Below, piece by piece: positions 22,851 to 34,184 of a DNA stretch of 64,000 bases; the stretch's first letter is position 1, and every line of letters starts with the position of its first letter. The DNA comes from Azolla caroliniana. Its lineage: Eukaryota > Polypodiophyta. Under the pieces are notes generated by a model. It saw only the letters and a program-made list of their open reading frames with translations, was not told where the DNA came from and made no database searches. Position numbers and translations under genes: made by a program. Where the stretch lies: the NCBI GenBank assembly GCA_043228905.1, contig JBHGNT010000021.1, forward strand, positions 10,602,001 to 10,666,000, given 5' to 3'.

Positions 22851-23411
22851 CAAACAACCTTCAGCTTCCGGCCGGTTTCTCTTTCCATTTTCGCGTGGAG
22901 GTCCTTGAAGACGGATACCACTTCATCCTTCGTCTTTAGTGGTGAGACCCACAACTTTCGGTTGTGGTCATCTATGAACGTCACGAAGTACTGCGATCCG
23001 GCATGTGACTTCGTGTCCACTTGACACACATCGGTATGCAACAACTCCAATGGTGCATTCCCTCTCATCGGTGGTCTTGACCGGAAGGAGGTTCGGTTTT
23101 TCTTGCCGGCCAAGAATCGGTGGAGTTCTCAAGTTGCACGTCCTTCACCGGAATGAGATTGTCTTCATCCCTTTCTCGTTCATGCGACATAATCTTTTGT
23201 GCCACAACTCTCCAGTAGTGTCGGATGCTATGTACACTTCTTCCCGGCATATCCGGGCATGCATCAGATACAACGTGTTGAGCTTCCGGGCTCTAGCCAT
23301 GATCAAGCTTCCGTTGTTAAACTTCATGACTCCGTTCCAAATGCTACCCGTGTAGCCTTCATCATCTAGCCGACCGGCTGAGATCAGGTTCAGTCGAACC
23401 TCTGGAACGTG
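22850..23411 (-). pseudogene. element C pre-integrase and integrase N-terminal part
   Basis: GELWHKRLCRMN, then ELLHTDVCQVDTKSHAG and FVTFIDDHNRKLWVSPL, are readable across two frames. The text stops at GGEYS... near 22820 and runs straight into reverse transcriptase, marking an internal deletion of the integrase C-terminal half. Confidence 0.85.
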
Positions 23412-24512
23412 TCAGACATCCTTCAGCAACAACTTGCATTTGGTTGATGTCATCAACACCACATCTCCTAGGCCGACAATTCGGCATGTACCTTCATTCC
23501 CCATCCGGACACAACCATGATCGTCGGCTATGTAGGATGAGAAGCATTTCAGATCCAGAGTCAAGTGGAATGACGCTCCGGAATCAACAATCCACGTTGT
23601 CTCGTCACTGACAAGGTTTAACTCATTCTCCTCGGTAATGATCATCAGTTCTTCTTCACTTGTCGCAATTGCCGACGTTCCTTTCCGATCCGGGCCTCTC
23701 TGGTCTGAACCGTTTCTGTCCGAACTCTTCTTCGAATCGGTAGTGCCGGTTTCTTTCTCTTTTCGGAAGTGCCGATAATTCTTTTGGAAATGCCCCGGCT
23801 TCCCACAGTAGAAGCAAGTAGGCCTCCCCCTTGACTTCGACCTCATCCCCGATTGGTCCCGGTTTTGGGGACTCCTATATTGGCCTCTTCCCCAGTTGTG
23901 GTCATCTTCCGTGATTAAGGCCTTCGGATCGGTTCCGGACTCCCGGTCCTTCCGGCAGGCTTCTTCATCTAGCAAGCTTGACTTGACTCTTGCTAGGGAC
24001 AACTGTTTTCCTTCCGGCCCGACGTTGCCCAACGTGACAACTAGCGTCTCCCAACTATTCGGGAGGGAACCGAGCAGGAGTAATGTGAGTACCTCATCGG
24101 CGAGAGGCACTTCTAACGAGGTGGCTTGGTGTATTAGCTCCTGGAAGGCATTCATGTGCTCCGCTATACCAGAGTTGTCGTGGTACCGGAGCCTCACTAG
24201 CTTCCGGAATACCGAAACCTGATTAACGGCATTCTTGTTCTGGAACATGATGCCGATCTTCTCCCAGAGTTCATGAGGCCTCTCTTCATTGAAGTTGTTG
24301 TACAGGCTCATGTCGATGAAGCACCGGATGTATGTCGTGGTCTTCATGTGCATCACCTCCCGCATTGTGGCGTCAATCTTATTCGGTCTCTTGTCCCCGA
24401 ATTGAACTGGCAACCAAAGATCTTTAACCACCAGCATATCCCTCATCTTCGACTTCCACACTGAGTAGTTGGAACCGGTGAGTGGGAACAAGCCGCCGAA
24501 CGATTCTTCCAT
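23412..24512 (-). CDS. element C gag-protease, open over 366 codons
   Basis: The frame opens MEESFGGLFPLTGSNYSVWK, a Copia gag N-terminus, and runs without a stop through the zinc knuckle (C-F-Y-C-G-K-P-G-H-F-Q-K-N-Y) to the protease IVDSGASFHL. The last knuckle position is Tyr where Cys is required (element E retains Cys there), so nucleic-acid binding is probably impaired. It is the longest intact gag in the window. Its packaging function could in principle be supplied to other copies, but the pol of this copy is deleted. Confidence 0.85.
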   Translation of the reverse strand: MEESFGGLFPLTGSNYSVWKSKMRDMLVVKDLWLPVQFGDKRPNKIDATMREVMHMKTTTYIRCFIDMSLYNNFNEERPHELWEKIGIMFQNKNAVNQVSVFRKLVRLRYHDNSGIAEHMNAFQELIHQATSLEVPLADEVLTLLLLGSLPNSWETLVVTLGNVGPEGKQLSLARVKSSLLDEEACRKDRESGTDPKALITEDDHNWGRGQYRSPQNRDQSGMRSKSRGRPTCFYCGKPGHFQKNYRHFRKEKETGTTDSKKSSDRNGSDQRGPDRKGTSAIATSEEELMIITEENELNLVSDETTWIVDSGASFHLTLDLKCFSSYIADDHGCVRMGNEGTCRIVGLGDVVLMTSTKCKLLLKDV

Positions 24513-24541
24513 TTCTTGTGTTGTTCGCTCTGATACTAGTT

Positions 24542-25103
24542 TGATGGGAATAGCGCGGAATATTGCTTGTCCTCAACCGAGTCTTGAATCACTTGGATGG
24601 AAATCAAACACAGAAATGGGAAATGGGGAGAGAGCACACGTATACACGTAGACAACGATAGAGGATACACATGATGTTTACGTGGAAAACCCTAATAGGG
24701 AAAAACCATGGGAGTCCATAGACTTCAAACTATCACTATATTTGAAAGGTACAAATAGAGACTCAGAGGCAACGACCTCGAGCTCTGTATCTTCACCAAC
24801 CGGCGGTTACAATAGAGTATCACTCACTCTCTCTCTCTCTCTCTGTACAATAGTTATCTATCAACGACAATATGGCAACAACACATCTAAAGTGTTTGCC
24901 CTAAGTCATATTTATACTTATATGAACTTAGGGCTATTTACAAATATAGCCTCAATAGGCTTACTCAAAACATATTTACAAATATGTCTTCTCTTCCGGT
25001 TCTCACCGGGTCCATCCGATCTGGTTTCCGGATCTCTCCCGGTTCTCACCGGGTCCTCTTCATTCATGACCGAATCCCATCTGAAGGGACCGATTTCCCA
25101 ACA
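24542..25103 (-). repeat. 5' LTR of element C
   Basis: 562 bp. It belongs to the same LTR family as elements D, E, F and G (sense start TGTTGGGAA or TGTTAGGAA, then a GTCCCTC block). Confidence 0.9.
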
Positions 25104-25557
25104 ACCACCCCGACGACAGTGATTCGGATGTGTTGGCTTGTTCACTAGACAATGAGTTTGGTGTACCGATTAAGGAGACACCCGAAGTACAAAAGGCACT
25201 CGCATCAACAAAGGAAAAACTCTAACGCTCATCTCGAGAGAAGAATCCAGTCACTCAGTTCGGCTACAACGAGTATACGACCATCACTATGCTTTCGCAA
25301 TGAAGGGGGCGACCGATTGAGAGCCCAAAAGCTTTACGAAAGTGGCTTGTGGCCACCGAGTGATGGAAACCATGGATGACGAGATGCAAGCACTCGGCCT
25401 TCGACCCTCTAAACTACAAGTCTTCGTCACAGGCTTGAGGGGGAGGAACTGAAACTATTGTGGAAAGGCCGAAGAATGCCGAGAACCGAACGAAAGCCGA
25501 CGAAGCCGAAAGCCCAACAAGGATGTCGAACGCCTCACACTTAAGCTTCAGGAGGCA
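25104..25557 (+). pseudogene. element A remainder before the 3' LTR
   Basis: After element C only the acidic linker and the start of the RT region (near FGYNEYTTITM) remain, followed by non-coding text with GGCTTGAGGGGGAGG at about 25433. The catalytic RT and RNase H are absent. The true polypurine tract abuts the LTR near 25545. Confidence 0.7.
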
Positions 25558-26724
25558 TGTTGAGATATCAAGCTCAACTAAGTTTAGCCATTTAGTTAAC
25601 CACGTAACTTAGTAGTTACCTAAACAAAATCTAGTCAGTGTGTTGACCTTTTAAACCCTTAAATAGGATCTTGTACTTGTACGTAAGTGGGAATACATTC
25701 TAGATCCTCCACTACCAAGTATATTTAATATAGGACATACATCCTTGTACCTAGCAATGGGCCCAGTTCGGTTTCTTGGCATTGAAACCAAACCATTTAT
25801 TAATAATAAAAACTAAACCAAACTGTTTTAAAATTTATGAAGCCATTTAAACCAAAACGTTTAAAGAATAGGAGAAACCAAACCAGTTTATCATCAATCA
25901 AAACCAAACCAAACCAAACCAAACCATTTTTTATTGATATTAATTATCATACTTATTATAAATTTGTGTGAGAAAATCATCATAAATTTATTCATCATAC
26001 TTATCATAAATTTGGTCATTATATTGATCATAAATTTGATCATTATACTTATCATAAATTTAATCATCATACTTATCATAATTGATTATCATAACTGAAA
26101 AGGAGACTTTACATATAAAATTTAATAAGTTAAAACGAGTTTAAAATTTAAAAGTTGAAAGTTAGAGCTTATAGAGAATATTTTGAGTATTTTTTAACCT
26201 ATAAACCTATAAACCTTTAAACGAACCACATAAACAGAAACCAATAAACCGATAAATCGGTAAATTCAATACCGAACCGAACCGAAACCGATTAGTAACA
26301 TTTGAAACCAAACCAACCCGTTTATTTATCTTTGAACCTATAAACCGTTAAGCCACGGTTTTTCGGTTCGGTTCGGTTCGAACCGAAACCGGGCCCATTG
26401 CTACTTGTACCTATATTCTACTCACACATGTGCACCCTTGCACATGAGTTGTATATAGAGAAAGGTCTTTAGCTACACTCTTGTTAATAATCCCCCATTT
26501 ATATTATTAATATAGAGAAAGGTCTTTAGTTGCACTTGATGCTTATTAATATGGAGAAAGGTCTTTAGCTACACTCTTGTTACTAATCCCCCATTTATAT
26601 TATTGTTCATAAGTGTAACTTCCTCTCACACACATACACACATATCACACAATCTTTCGTTGCGTTATCAACTACTCACATAATTAGACATTAATTAACC
26701 CTAGTTATTACCTAATTATTAACA
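25558..26724 (+). repeat. 3' LTR of element A, interrupted by a MITE
   Basis: It starts TGTTGAGATATCAAGC and ends ATTATTAACA like the 5' LTR. The middle is split by a 652-bp insertion plus one TSD. Around 26460-26580 a short segment with GAGAAAGGTCTTTAG is tandemly repeated three times, unlike the 5' copy. Confidence 0.88.
25752..26403. mobile_element. hAT-type MITE in the 3' LTR of element A
   Basis: The ends are inverted repeats, TAGCAATGGGCCC at 25752 and GGGCCCATTGCTA ending 26403, continuing into GTTCGGTTTC and its complement. An exact 8-bp target-site duplication, CTTGTACC (25744-25751 and 26404-26411), flanks them. The 8-bp duplication and the TAG-start ends are hAT traits. The interior is AT-rich with CATAAATTT-type short repeats and no transposase. 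Confidence 0.92.
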
Positions 26725-28091
26725 CAAACTAAATTGTTTTTGGTTGAGACCTCCATATCGAATTAAACCCTAGTCGAACCATTGGCGAAATTTCTCTAAG
26801 TAAATAGTAAATATCCCCCACCCAAAGTTATCTAAGGAAATAGGTGGGTTACAATTTATGAGCTCCAAGGCTTACAAGTTCACAAGTCAATAAAATATTT
26901 TATATACCATTATGGATATTTAGGCTTGAGGGAGATATGGCATGTGCACTCGATTCTAACTTTCTATAATTCTGACATTGTGCCCTTTCCCACCTAGGGA
27001 TAGTGGCCTCATTTACAAGGTCAAGCATTTCTAGCTTGTGAAGAACTTGTTTGTAGAACAACCATACACGACAAATTGTGAATATTTTAAACTATTTCAA
27101 CACTAACAACCCCTTTCCCTTTTGCTTTAGATTTGAAAAATATGAATGATATAATTTTGCTCTTAACATATAAAGGGGATCAATTCTTCTTGAAGTACTA
27201 CAACCTTACCTTTTGTTTTCATTTGATCTTATCGTAAAAGCATAGAAACAATTACATAGTCTTCCTTGATTTAATACTTTCACATCTTAGAGATAAAGAG
27301 GAAATCCATGTGCAATGACGACAAAATTACCTTTTTTTTATCTTTACTTAGTGCACATGGTCAGCACGTGACTCAAACAATTAAACGTTCATTACATATT
27401 TGTAGTCCCACATGATCACTTTAACCTTCAACCAATCTAAACTTGAGCATAGAATCCATATTGTTTCAAGGTTTCCAACGACAACAATAAATTTCAAGGT
27501 CCATCTTGTTAAAATGTATGGGCATGCAAAAACACACTATAGACAAAACAAGAATGAACAATGTCGTATTTACATAATCACATGATAAGGAATGCTCTCT
27601 CTCTTTGTCTTTAAGAAATAATCATGTGTCTCATGAATGTAACATTCTTTGAAACATATCGCTTGTACAAAATAGATGCAACTGATAAGAAAAGTGAATT
27701 TGTACTAAAATTACTACAATTGCTAATGCAAAACATGATTGTCAGTTACCTAGATATTTAACGTCTATATCAACTACTCTAGATGATTCCTAAAAGCATC
27801 CATTCATATCAACGTTTACATATCAAGATTTACCACAAGCAATTTTACATTATAGAGATGCATAAAAAATAAGGAACAACATCTATCAAAAGTCAAATGG
27901 GGAACAACCCATGTGAAGGTGCATTCAAAGTGCGGTTTGTCTTTTTAGCATTGATGTTGTTTTTGTTTATGTTATGTTTGAGCACTACAAATATAGGATA
28001 AGTTGGGATAAGATGTAAGAAAACTATCAATAGTAATATAATAAATAGATATATACTTGATTGAATTTGTACAAGGTTCTTTCAACTTGCT

Positions 28092-28158
<67 letters not shown>

Positions 28159-29182
28159 GTATGTATGTATGTATGTATGTGTGTGTGTGTATTAAAAACC
28201 CTTCATACAATTTCTAATCCTAATGAATTGGAGAGCTTCTTTAGAGACTCTATTGCACTTGTTGTTGCATACTTTATCAACCGACAAAACTTTTATGTTG
28301 GCATGTCAACTAAAAAAGACATTGATGTCTTTCTTGAGGTGAGTAACGAGATATGTCTACAATAGATGGTCGGAGACTCAATATTTGAGTCTAAAGCTAC
28401 TTTATTGGTTTTCAAACTTCTCAATTCCTTTTGTTACATTTTATTGTAGTTTTTGCACATCGAGTGATTGTTGTTACATTTTTTTGCTCCCATAACAAAC
28501 TAATTGAAAATACATCTTCTTTTAGTGACTTGGCATTGAAAGAGAAGAATTTCCCAAATGACAAGTGAATGCCACTTACGACATAGAAATTCGAGTTTGG
28601 AGCATAACTCAATTTTAGAAGCAAATTCAAAGGAAGTTATGTTTGGGATTATGGCTTAGGTCACAATTATAATTTGGTGAAAGCAATATATATGTAATTT
28701 GGGAGATCCGTTTTTATAGAGAAGATAAGGGATGCCTAAAACATGAGTAAATTAGGACATAAAGAAAAATTGATGACAATAGTGGAGGGCCTTTTTCTTG
28801 ACACTTATTGTGGATTTTCTGGAGCCTACGCCTAGGGAAGGGGTGGCTGCATTGCATTCTACAACAGAGGAGGAAGAAAACGAGTCATTATGCACTCGTT
28901 TTTGGAAGTCGAACAAGGCTACAACATGATCACAGACTAGAGGCACAAATTTTGTTGTAGTCCTAATATTATCTCAAATAGTATTTTTTTCAGATAGTTC
29001 TAATCAATAAAGTCATCTCAAGTGGTTCCAATGAATATCTACATGCAAAAAACTAAGGTCTATGGAAGGAGAATGCAACCGACCATAAAATGGTATCAAA
29101 ATAAGTTGACATGGGCAACAATCTTCAATAGCCATTTGATTGGATAGGTTTAGGCATCAATTACCTTTCCACATGATCAATT
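26725..29182. other. gene-poor AT-rich stretch
   Basis: No family motif was found. A compound microsatellite occupies 28093-28190. The open frames at 28057, 28421 and 28752 are low-complexity or motif-free. Confidence 0.4.
28093..28190. repeat. compound microsatellite (CT)n(AT)n(GTAT)n(GT)n
   Basis: Four successive simple repeats are visible by direct reading. Confidence 0.95.
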
Positions 29183-31604
29183 GGATGTTGGGTAGGTGAT
29201 TGGCAAGGGGTTTTATTAGCATTTTTGGCCAATTTTGGTGTCTAGATGGGCCCTGGACGCCCAAACTTTTTATTTTTAAAATGCAATATAAAAAGAGGTC
29301 ACACTTAGCTATATTTACACATCTATACTCACTTTTGAAAATGAGATAAAGGGGGGAAACAGGCATTTCTTGTTGTAGAAAGAAAAATAAATTGTGGAGA
29401 GCTTATACTCTCTTTCTTGGCCTACTCCATCAATGCTCGTGTACACCATTAAACGTCGACATTTCAGACATCACCGCCTCCGTCACCAGCCATGTGAGGT
29501 GAGTTTTTGGTGGTTTTTTTGTGTCTTTTTAGTTGGGTTTAATTGTTTAGAGTAGAACATTGGTGTACAAGTTTTTACATAGCACTCTAACTCGTTTAGA
29601 GTAGAACTTTGGTGTACAAGTTTTACGTTGATAGTGAATTATTCTAGACTAGGTCTCGTGGGTTTTACCTCCATGAGGGTTTTCTAGATTAAAGATTTGT
29701 GGTGTATCATGCATAGTTTTCTTTGTTTTCTTTGAACAAAATCTTTGTCTCATATGAGTACTAAAGTGCTATCAAGATTCCGATCAAGGGGTATTAGAGC
29801 CGAGGTTTGGCACTTTCTTATGGAGGCAAAATTTTCCACAATGGTTTGCTTGAACGTCACAAACTACTACAAATGGAAAGGTAAGATGAAAGATCTTCTT
29901 TTTGTTAAAAGTCTAGAGTTACCTATTTTTGCAGCGACTAAAACTGAGAGCAAAACCACTGAGAGATTGTTTTTTGAGAACCAACAAGTATGTGGTTTTA
30001 TCTGACAATGGGTAGGAGATAATGTTTTAGACCATATTGTGAATGAAATGGATACCAAAGTTCTATGGAAAAAACTCAAAACATTGTTTGCATCGAAGAC
30101 AGGTAACGACAACTATTTTTTACTTAAACAAGTGATACATTTAGTGTATAAAGAAGGTAAGTCCATATTTGATCATTTATATGAATTTTAAGGATGTTTC
30201 AATCTAACTTTTTGGCATGGGAGTAAAATTGAACGATGAGATTCCCTTCTTGATTCATGGGAAACGTTTAGGGTATCTTTTACTAATGCAACCCCAAACG
30301 AAATTGTTATTACGGAATATGTGAAGAGCGGCGTTCTAACTTAGGTCTTGATGATTGAGAGAGGGAGGAGTAAGCATACAAGCCAAGGTCAAAACAACCG
30401 CGAGAGGAGTAGGAGTAAATCAAAATCTAAGTATAAAGATTTAGAATGACATTTTTGTGGTAAAATAAGACACATAAAGAGATATTGTTTCAAATGGAAA
30501 AAGGAGAACCACACATCTAGTGCTAAGCATGAAAAGAAAGGTAACGATGATAATTCTAATTGTGTTAATACAACTTCCTCAACTGATTTACTTGTTGTTT
30601 ATGATGAAAACCTAATTATTCTTGCTTACAATGAAACTAATTGGGTTGTTGATAGTGGTGCCTCGTTCCATGTCACATCTACAAGGGTGTTTTTTACTTC
30701 TTATAATTTAGGGGATTTCGGAGTTGTGAAGATCGGTAATGATGGCCTTTCAAAGGTGATAGGCACTGGGACTATTTGATTGGAGATCAACATGGGATCA
30801 AAGTTGATTCTCAAGGAGGTAAGACATGTCCCTGCCATTCGTTTACATCTTATCTCCATTTCCAAGCTAGATGACAACGACTATTGCAACATCTTCAATG
30901 ATGGACAATGGAAGCTCACTAAGGTCTCCTTGGTTGTAGCTCGGGGTAAGAAATGCTCTAGTTTGTATTTACTACAAGTGTCTATCTCCATTAATCTTGT
31001 GAATGCCGTTGAAAGTAATTGTCACAGACACACCAATCATTGTGTCGTGACAATAACAATATGTCAAGGTTATGGCGTAAATGGTCTACAAGATGCAAAG
31101 TTAGACATGTGCAATCATTGTGTGGCAGGAAAACGAAGAAGAGTCTCGTTCAAACACCATTCTTCTTCTAGAAAGGAAGAGGTGCTTGAGTTGGTGCAAT
31201 CTTTGAAGGTAAAGTCAATAGGTGGTGTGCTCTACTTTGTTACTTTGATTGATGATCATTCTAGAAAACGGTGGACTTGAACATTGAAAAATAAGGACCA
31301 AGTATTTAATGTGTTTAAAGAGTTTCATGTTTTTGTGGAAAGAGAGATAGGAAAGAAGCTAAAATGCATTCACACCAATAATGGTAGTGAATACACCGAA
31401 TTAAGCATCAAAAGACACCACCAAAAACCCCATAACTCAATGGCTTGTTGGAAAGGATGAATAAAACTCTAGTTGTGAGAGTTTGATGTTTGATGTTACT
31501 AGTTTCTAATAACACGGGTCATATACTTAATCCCTAAGTACCTTGATCAAGGTCTTGTGGTTGATGGGATGGGTAAAACACTAAATAGGTTGCACAACTC
31601 ACGG
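29183..31604 (+). mobile_element. truncated Copia element (C2)
   Basis: A primer-binding-site-like GGTATTAGAGCCGAGG near 29789 precedes a Copia gag-pol reading. The 5' LTR may start at TGTTGGGTAGG (29183) but has no partner in the window, so that edge is uncertain. The integrase text fades after 31480 and element R begins at 31605. Confidence 0.6.
29820..31480 (+). pseudogene. element C2 gag, protease and integrase N-terminal part
   Basis: From ATG 29820 the gag reads YYKWKGKMKDLLFVKSLELP and includes a knuckle that has lost its first Cys (HFCGKIRHIKRYC). The protease is NWVVDSGASFHVT near 30643, then pre-integrase (MCNHCVAGKRRRVSFKHH) and integrase (YFVTLIDDHSRKRWT). At least six stops and a frameshift near 31400 disable it. 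Reverse transcriptase is not present. Confidence 0.85.
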
Positions 31605-32518
31605 TGTCGTGAAGTTGTTGCTTCACTATGTCAAAAATCCATAGAAGTACATTTCCTATCTGGAGCTTATGACGAGGAGCATGTAGGAATTTTCGGTTCG
31701 TGAATCGGAGTTCAGAAGCCCAAGCTACAAGCTTCGGAAGGACTAATGCAACTCGAGACACAAATGTAATTATGTAAAAAGGGTGATTCGAAATTATATA
31801 AGGGCTATGTTTGTAATTTCTCAAATGTACAACTACAAAATCGAATTTGTAGAATTTATAAAAAAAAGTAATCGTCTACATGAGGCAGTCTATCAACCGC
31901 CTCAAGAGGGTGGTAGGGTGGTTGACCACCCTATAAAAACCACACCCATGGTGGCTAAGGAGGAAGGGTAGAGGGGGAAAAGAAAGAGGAGAAGAAGAAG
32001 GGAGAGAAGGAAGGAAGCAAGGGAGGAAGCTTGCAAGAAGAAGGGTTGTAGAGGGCGCTCATGAAACTAGTGACCTGCTGAACAGAAAACAAAAAGTAAA
32101 GAAAAGAGAGGGAAGAGAAGAAAACCAAGAAGTTGAAGTGGTGTATCTCAAATGCTTCTTCGCAAACAAAAGGTCGTGAGTTTGAATCCTCTCAAAAGAA
32201 CTTCTTTTGGTCAACATATTTTGTAATATAAATTTGGTGTATATAAGCAGAAGACAGCAAAATCAATAGAAATCAAAGAAGTTGAAATGGTCTATCTCAA
32301 ATGCTTCTTCTCAAATAGAGGTTGTGAGTTCAAGTCTTGCCAAGTAAATATTGTAAGTGGTGTTTTACAAATAAATGCCTTTTCGTGACAACGTCGCATC
32401 TATCTTGATTTCTCGGCTTCTTGTCATCGCACCATCTGCGATTACGCCTTGTCATCCCGATCATCCCCGAGTCACAAAACCCCGGCGGTTGCGACACACA
32501 ACCACAATATTCTCGACA
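31605..32518 (+). repeat. 5' LTR of element R
   Basis: 914 bp, TG...CA, with a CCCTATAAAAACC TATA region near 31930 and a GA-rich leader. It contains two tRNA-like segments (32127-32200 and 32277-32343). Confidence 0.65.
32127..32345 (+). repeat. two tRNA-like (SINE-like) segments
   Basis: Two copies share AGAAGTTGAA..TGGT.TATCTCAAATGCTTCTT and then a box-B-like element (GAGTTTGAATCC in the first, GAGTTCAAGTC in the second). They look like tRNA-derived sequence but do not fold into a full tRNA by eye. Confidence 0.4.
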
Positions 32519-32524
32519 TAAATT

Positions 32525-32538
32525 TGGTGAACCCGACG
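32525..32538 (+). promoter_or_regulatory. primer-binding site of element R
   Basis: TGGTGAACCCGACG would pair with the 3' end of a tRNA ending CGUCGGGUUCACCA. The same site, in reverse complement, lies beside the 5' LTR of the element at 34610-40168. Confidence 0.75.
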
Positions 32539-32605
32539 TAAAGTGTTGCTAATAAGGGGAGTTTCGGAGTTAAAGTTTTCCAAAGAGGTTAGAAAAGCAA
32601 AGAAA

Positions 32606-33770
32606 ATGGCGGATAAAGGTGCCAACACAGAGATGGCAAATAAGGGCTTCAATGAAGATATGGCAAGTTTCATGATGACGATGATGAGTCATATGTTGCA
32701 AGAGCAAAGTGCGATGAATCGGATGGAAAGTGAGTTAACACTCGGTGTACAAACGACCATCGAGAGGGTAAGCAAATTTAATGGCGAGGACGTCACTCGG
32801 TTCATCGAGGTCTATGAATATCAACCGGCAAGTAGAGGGGCAAGTAGAGTACAAATAGTGTCACATATCAACCGGGTGTGTACACTTGATGTCCGAGCAA
32901 GGGTAACGGAATTATCAGAGAAATTCCGTGAAGATTGGCTTGGGTTTCGTCAAGCATTGCTTGATGAATATATGCTAGATGATCAGACTCGAATGTCAAA
33001 GAAAAGCTTTCTCGAATAGACCGAGAAAGGGGGTAAACGACTCTTAGTCTCAAAGTTGCTAAGGGAGTTCGAGAAAAGATATATCTCGGTAAAAGACCAA
33101 GAACTATTAAAGTCAGAAAAGGTGGATTTATTCATCTGAGCGGCAGATAAATCTTTTAGAAAAGATATCACTATCCTTCTAGAAGACCGGACAAGCACGA
33201 CCGGTTTGGTGTCCGATTGGGTGGAGGTACCTGAGGCTTGTCGAGTACTAAGAAGGAGAGCACTAGGGATGGAGGATGGCTATGACAACAGAATAAAGAC
33301 AACAACCAGAGAACATCCAAAACAAGATTCGAGAATTCGAACGAATGTTTGCAAGGGAAAGGCGCCAGAGTTCGTGATCGATGAGCTAATAAAAGGAATG
33401 TGGGAATTGCAACTCAAGTTCACAAAGCTTGAGAAGGGTGAAATCTCGGGTGTAAGACTGTCTGCCCAATGAAGGGGAAAAGGGTGAATTCGTTCGCCGA
33501 TGCATATGGTGCGATAGCACGGAGCACCAAAAAAGGGATTGTCAGAGCCATAAGGAAGCATTAGAAAGAAACACTATCTTCTATCAAAATGGGAGAATCC
33601 ATTCCTCGGAGACCCGACAACCACTAAAAACCAACTTCGGCAAAGGTGGGATGAAGAAAATGATGGAAGACGAAGAGTCGAAGAATATTCAAGCAATGTG
33701 CTTTTCGACTACCTCTGGATTGAAGGTCGATGATCCCCAGATTGGATCAGGATTCTAGGGAAATGTGATA
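32606..33770 (+). pseudogene. element R gag with zinc knuckle
   Basis: From ATG 32606 the text gives MADKGANTEMANKGFNEDMA, then the gag core (FNGEDVTRFIEVYEY, GFRQALLDEY) and later a knuckle C-I-W-C-D-S-T-E-H-Q-K-R-D-C near 33510. The same core pattern recurs in the gag at 38162-39304 (FNGDKVPSYMEAYNAEM). Stops near 33018, 33139 and 33470 and frameshifts disable it. Confidence 0.75.
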
Positions 33771-33849
33771 AAGTCTGCTACTAACAAAAGAGTCCAACCA
33801 CAAGAATTACGAAAGGCTGACGACGAAATCAGGAATAGTACTGGGTGAG

Positions 33850-34180
33850 AGCAACAACTGAGATCGTGGAGGATTTATGTGGTGCATGCCCAAATATTAA
33901 AGTTACAATTGGGGATATGTCAGTAGATCAAAACTTCTTCATCCAAGAGAAGTTATTTTATCCGGTAATCCTGGGGCAACCGTACATCACAACAGTATGA
34001 ATCGAGACTAAAGTTCTAGATAACGGAGCGGCATTTGCCAGGATTCAAAGCCAGGATGGGAATAAGTCGGTACAATTCCTTACTGTTCGACCAAATCATG
34101 ACAGAAATAAGAAGCATCTACAGGAACATCCACTACGAGATGTGGTGGATTTCGTACAGGATTTCTAGAGCGGGCCCTTA
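33850..34180 (+). pseudogene. element R retropepsin-like domain, truncated
   Basis: The text around MSVDQNFFIQEKLFYPVILG and QPYITT resembles the C-terminal half of plant gypsy-type retropepsin domains (the xILGxP landmark). The catalytic D(S/T)G part is not clearly readable. The element D insertion ends the match. Confidence 0.55.
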
Positions 34181-34184
34181 CAAA

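Larger units (their letters stand above)
21175..25103 (-). mobile_element. Copia element C, nested in A on the opposite strand
   Basis: The LTRs are 21175-21752 and 24542-25103; in sense they begin TGTTGGGAAATC and end ATTCCCATCA. The reverse complement of the primer-binding site (GCTCTGATACTAG) lies at about 24527-24539 and the polypurine tract lies beside 21753. The target-site duplication ACCAC (21170-21174 and 25104-25108) is perfect. The body has a deletion from the integrase core to the middle of reverse transcriptase (near 22770-22850), so C could not move on its own. Confidence 0.93.
13264..26724 (+). mobile_element. Copia element A, host of two nested elements and a MITE
   Basis: Matching LTRs start TGTTGAGATATC at 13264 and 25558 and both end ...TTATTAACA. 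Between them are broken gag, protease, GAG-pre-integrase and integrase regions in Copia order. The reverse transcriptase and RNase H are almost entirely missing, so this was a non-autonomous copy before or after decay. Elements B and C are inserted inside it, and a MITE lies in the 3' LTR. No convincing target-site duplication flanks the element. Confidence 0.85.
31605..34184 (+). mobile_element. element R: gag-protease retroelement, interrupted by element D
   Basis: The LTR starts TGTCGTGAAG at 31605, the same start as the LTRs of the 34610-40168 element in their sense orientation. It ends CTCGACA at 32518 and is followed by the primer-binding site TGGTGAACCCGACG (32525-32538). Gag, a zinc knuckle and a retropepsin-like domain follow. 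Element D is inserted at 34185, and the rest of R would lie beyond the right end of the window. Confidence 0.75.

Noticed and set aside
13259-26729. Target-site duplication for element A
   Set aside because: The flanks GTTAC and CAAAC do not match, so none is claimed.
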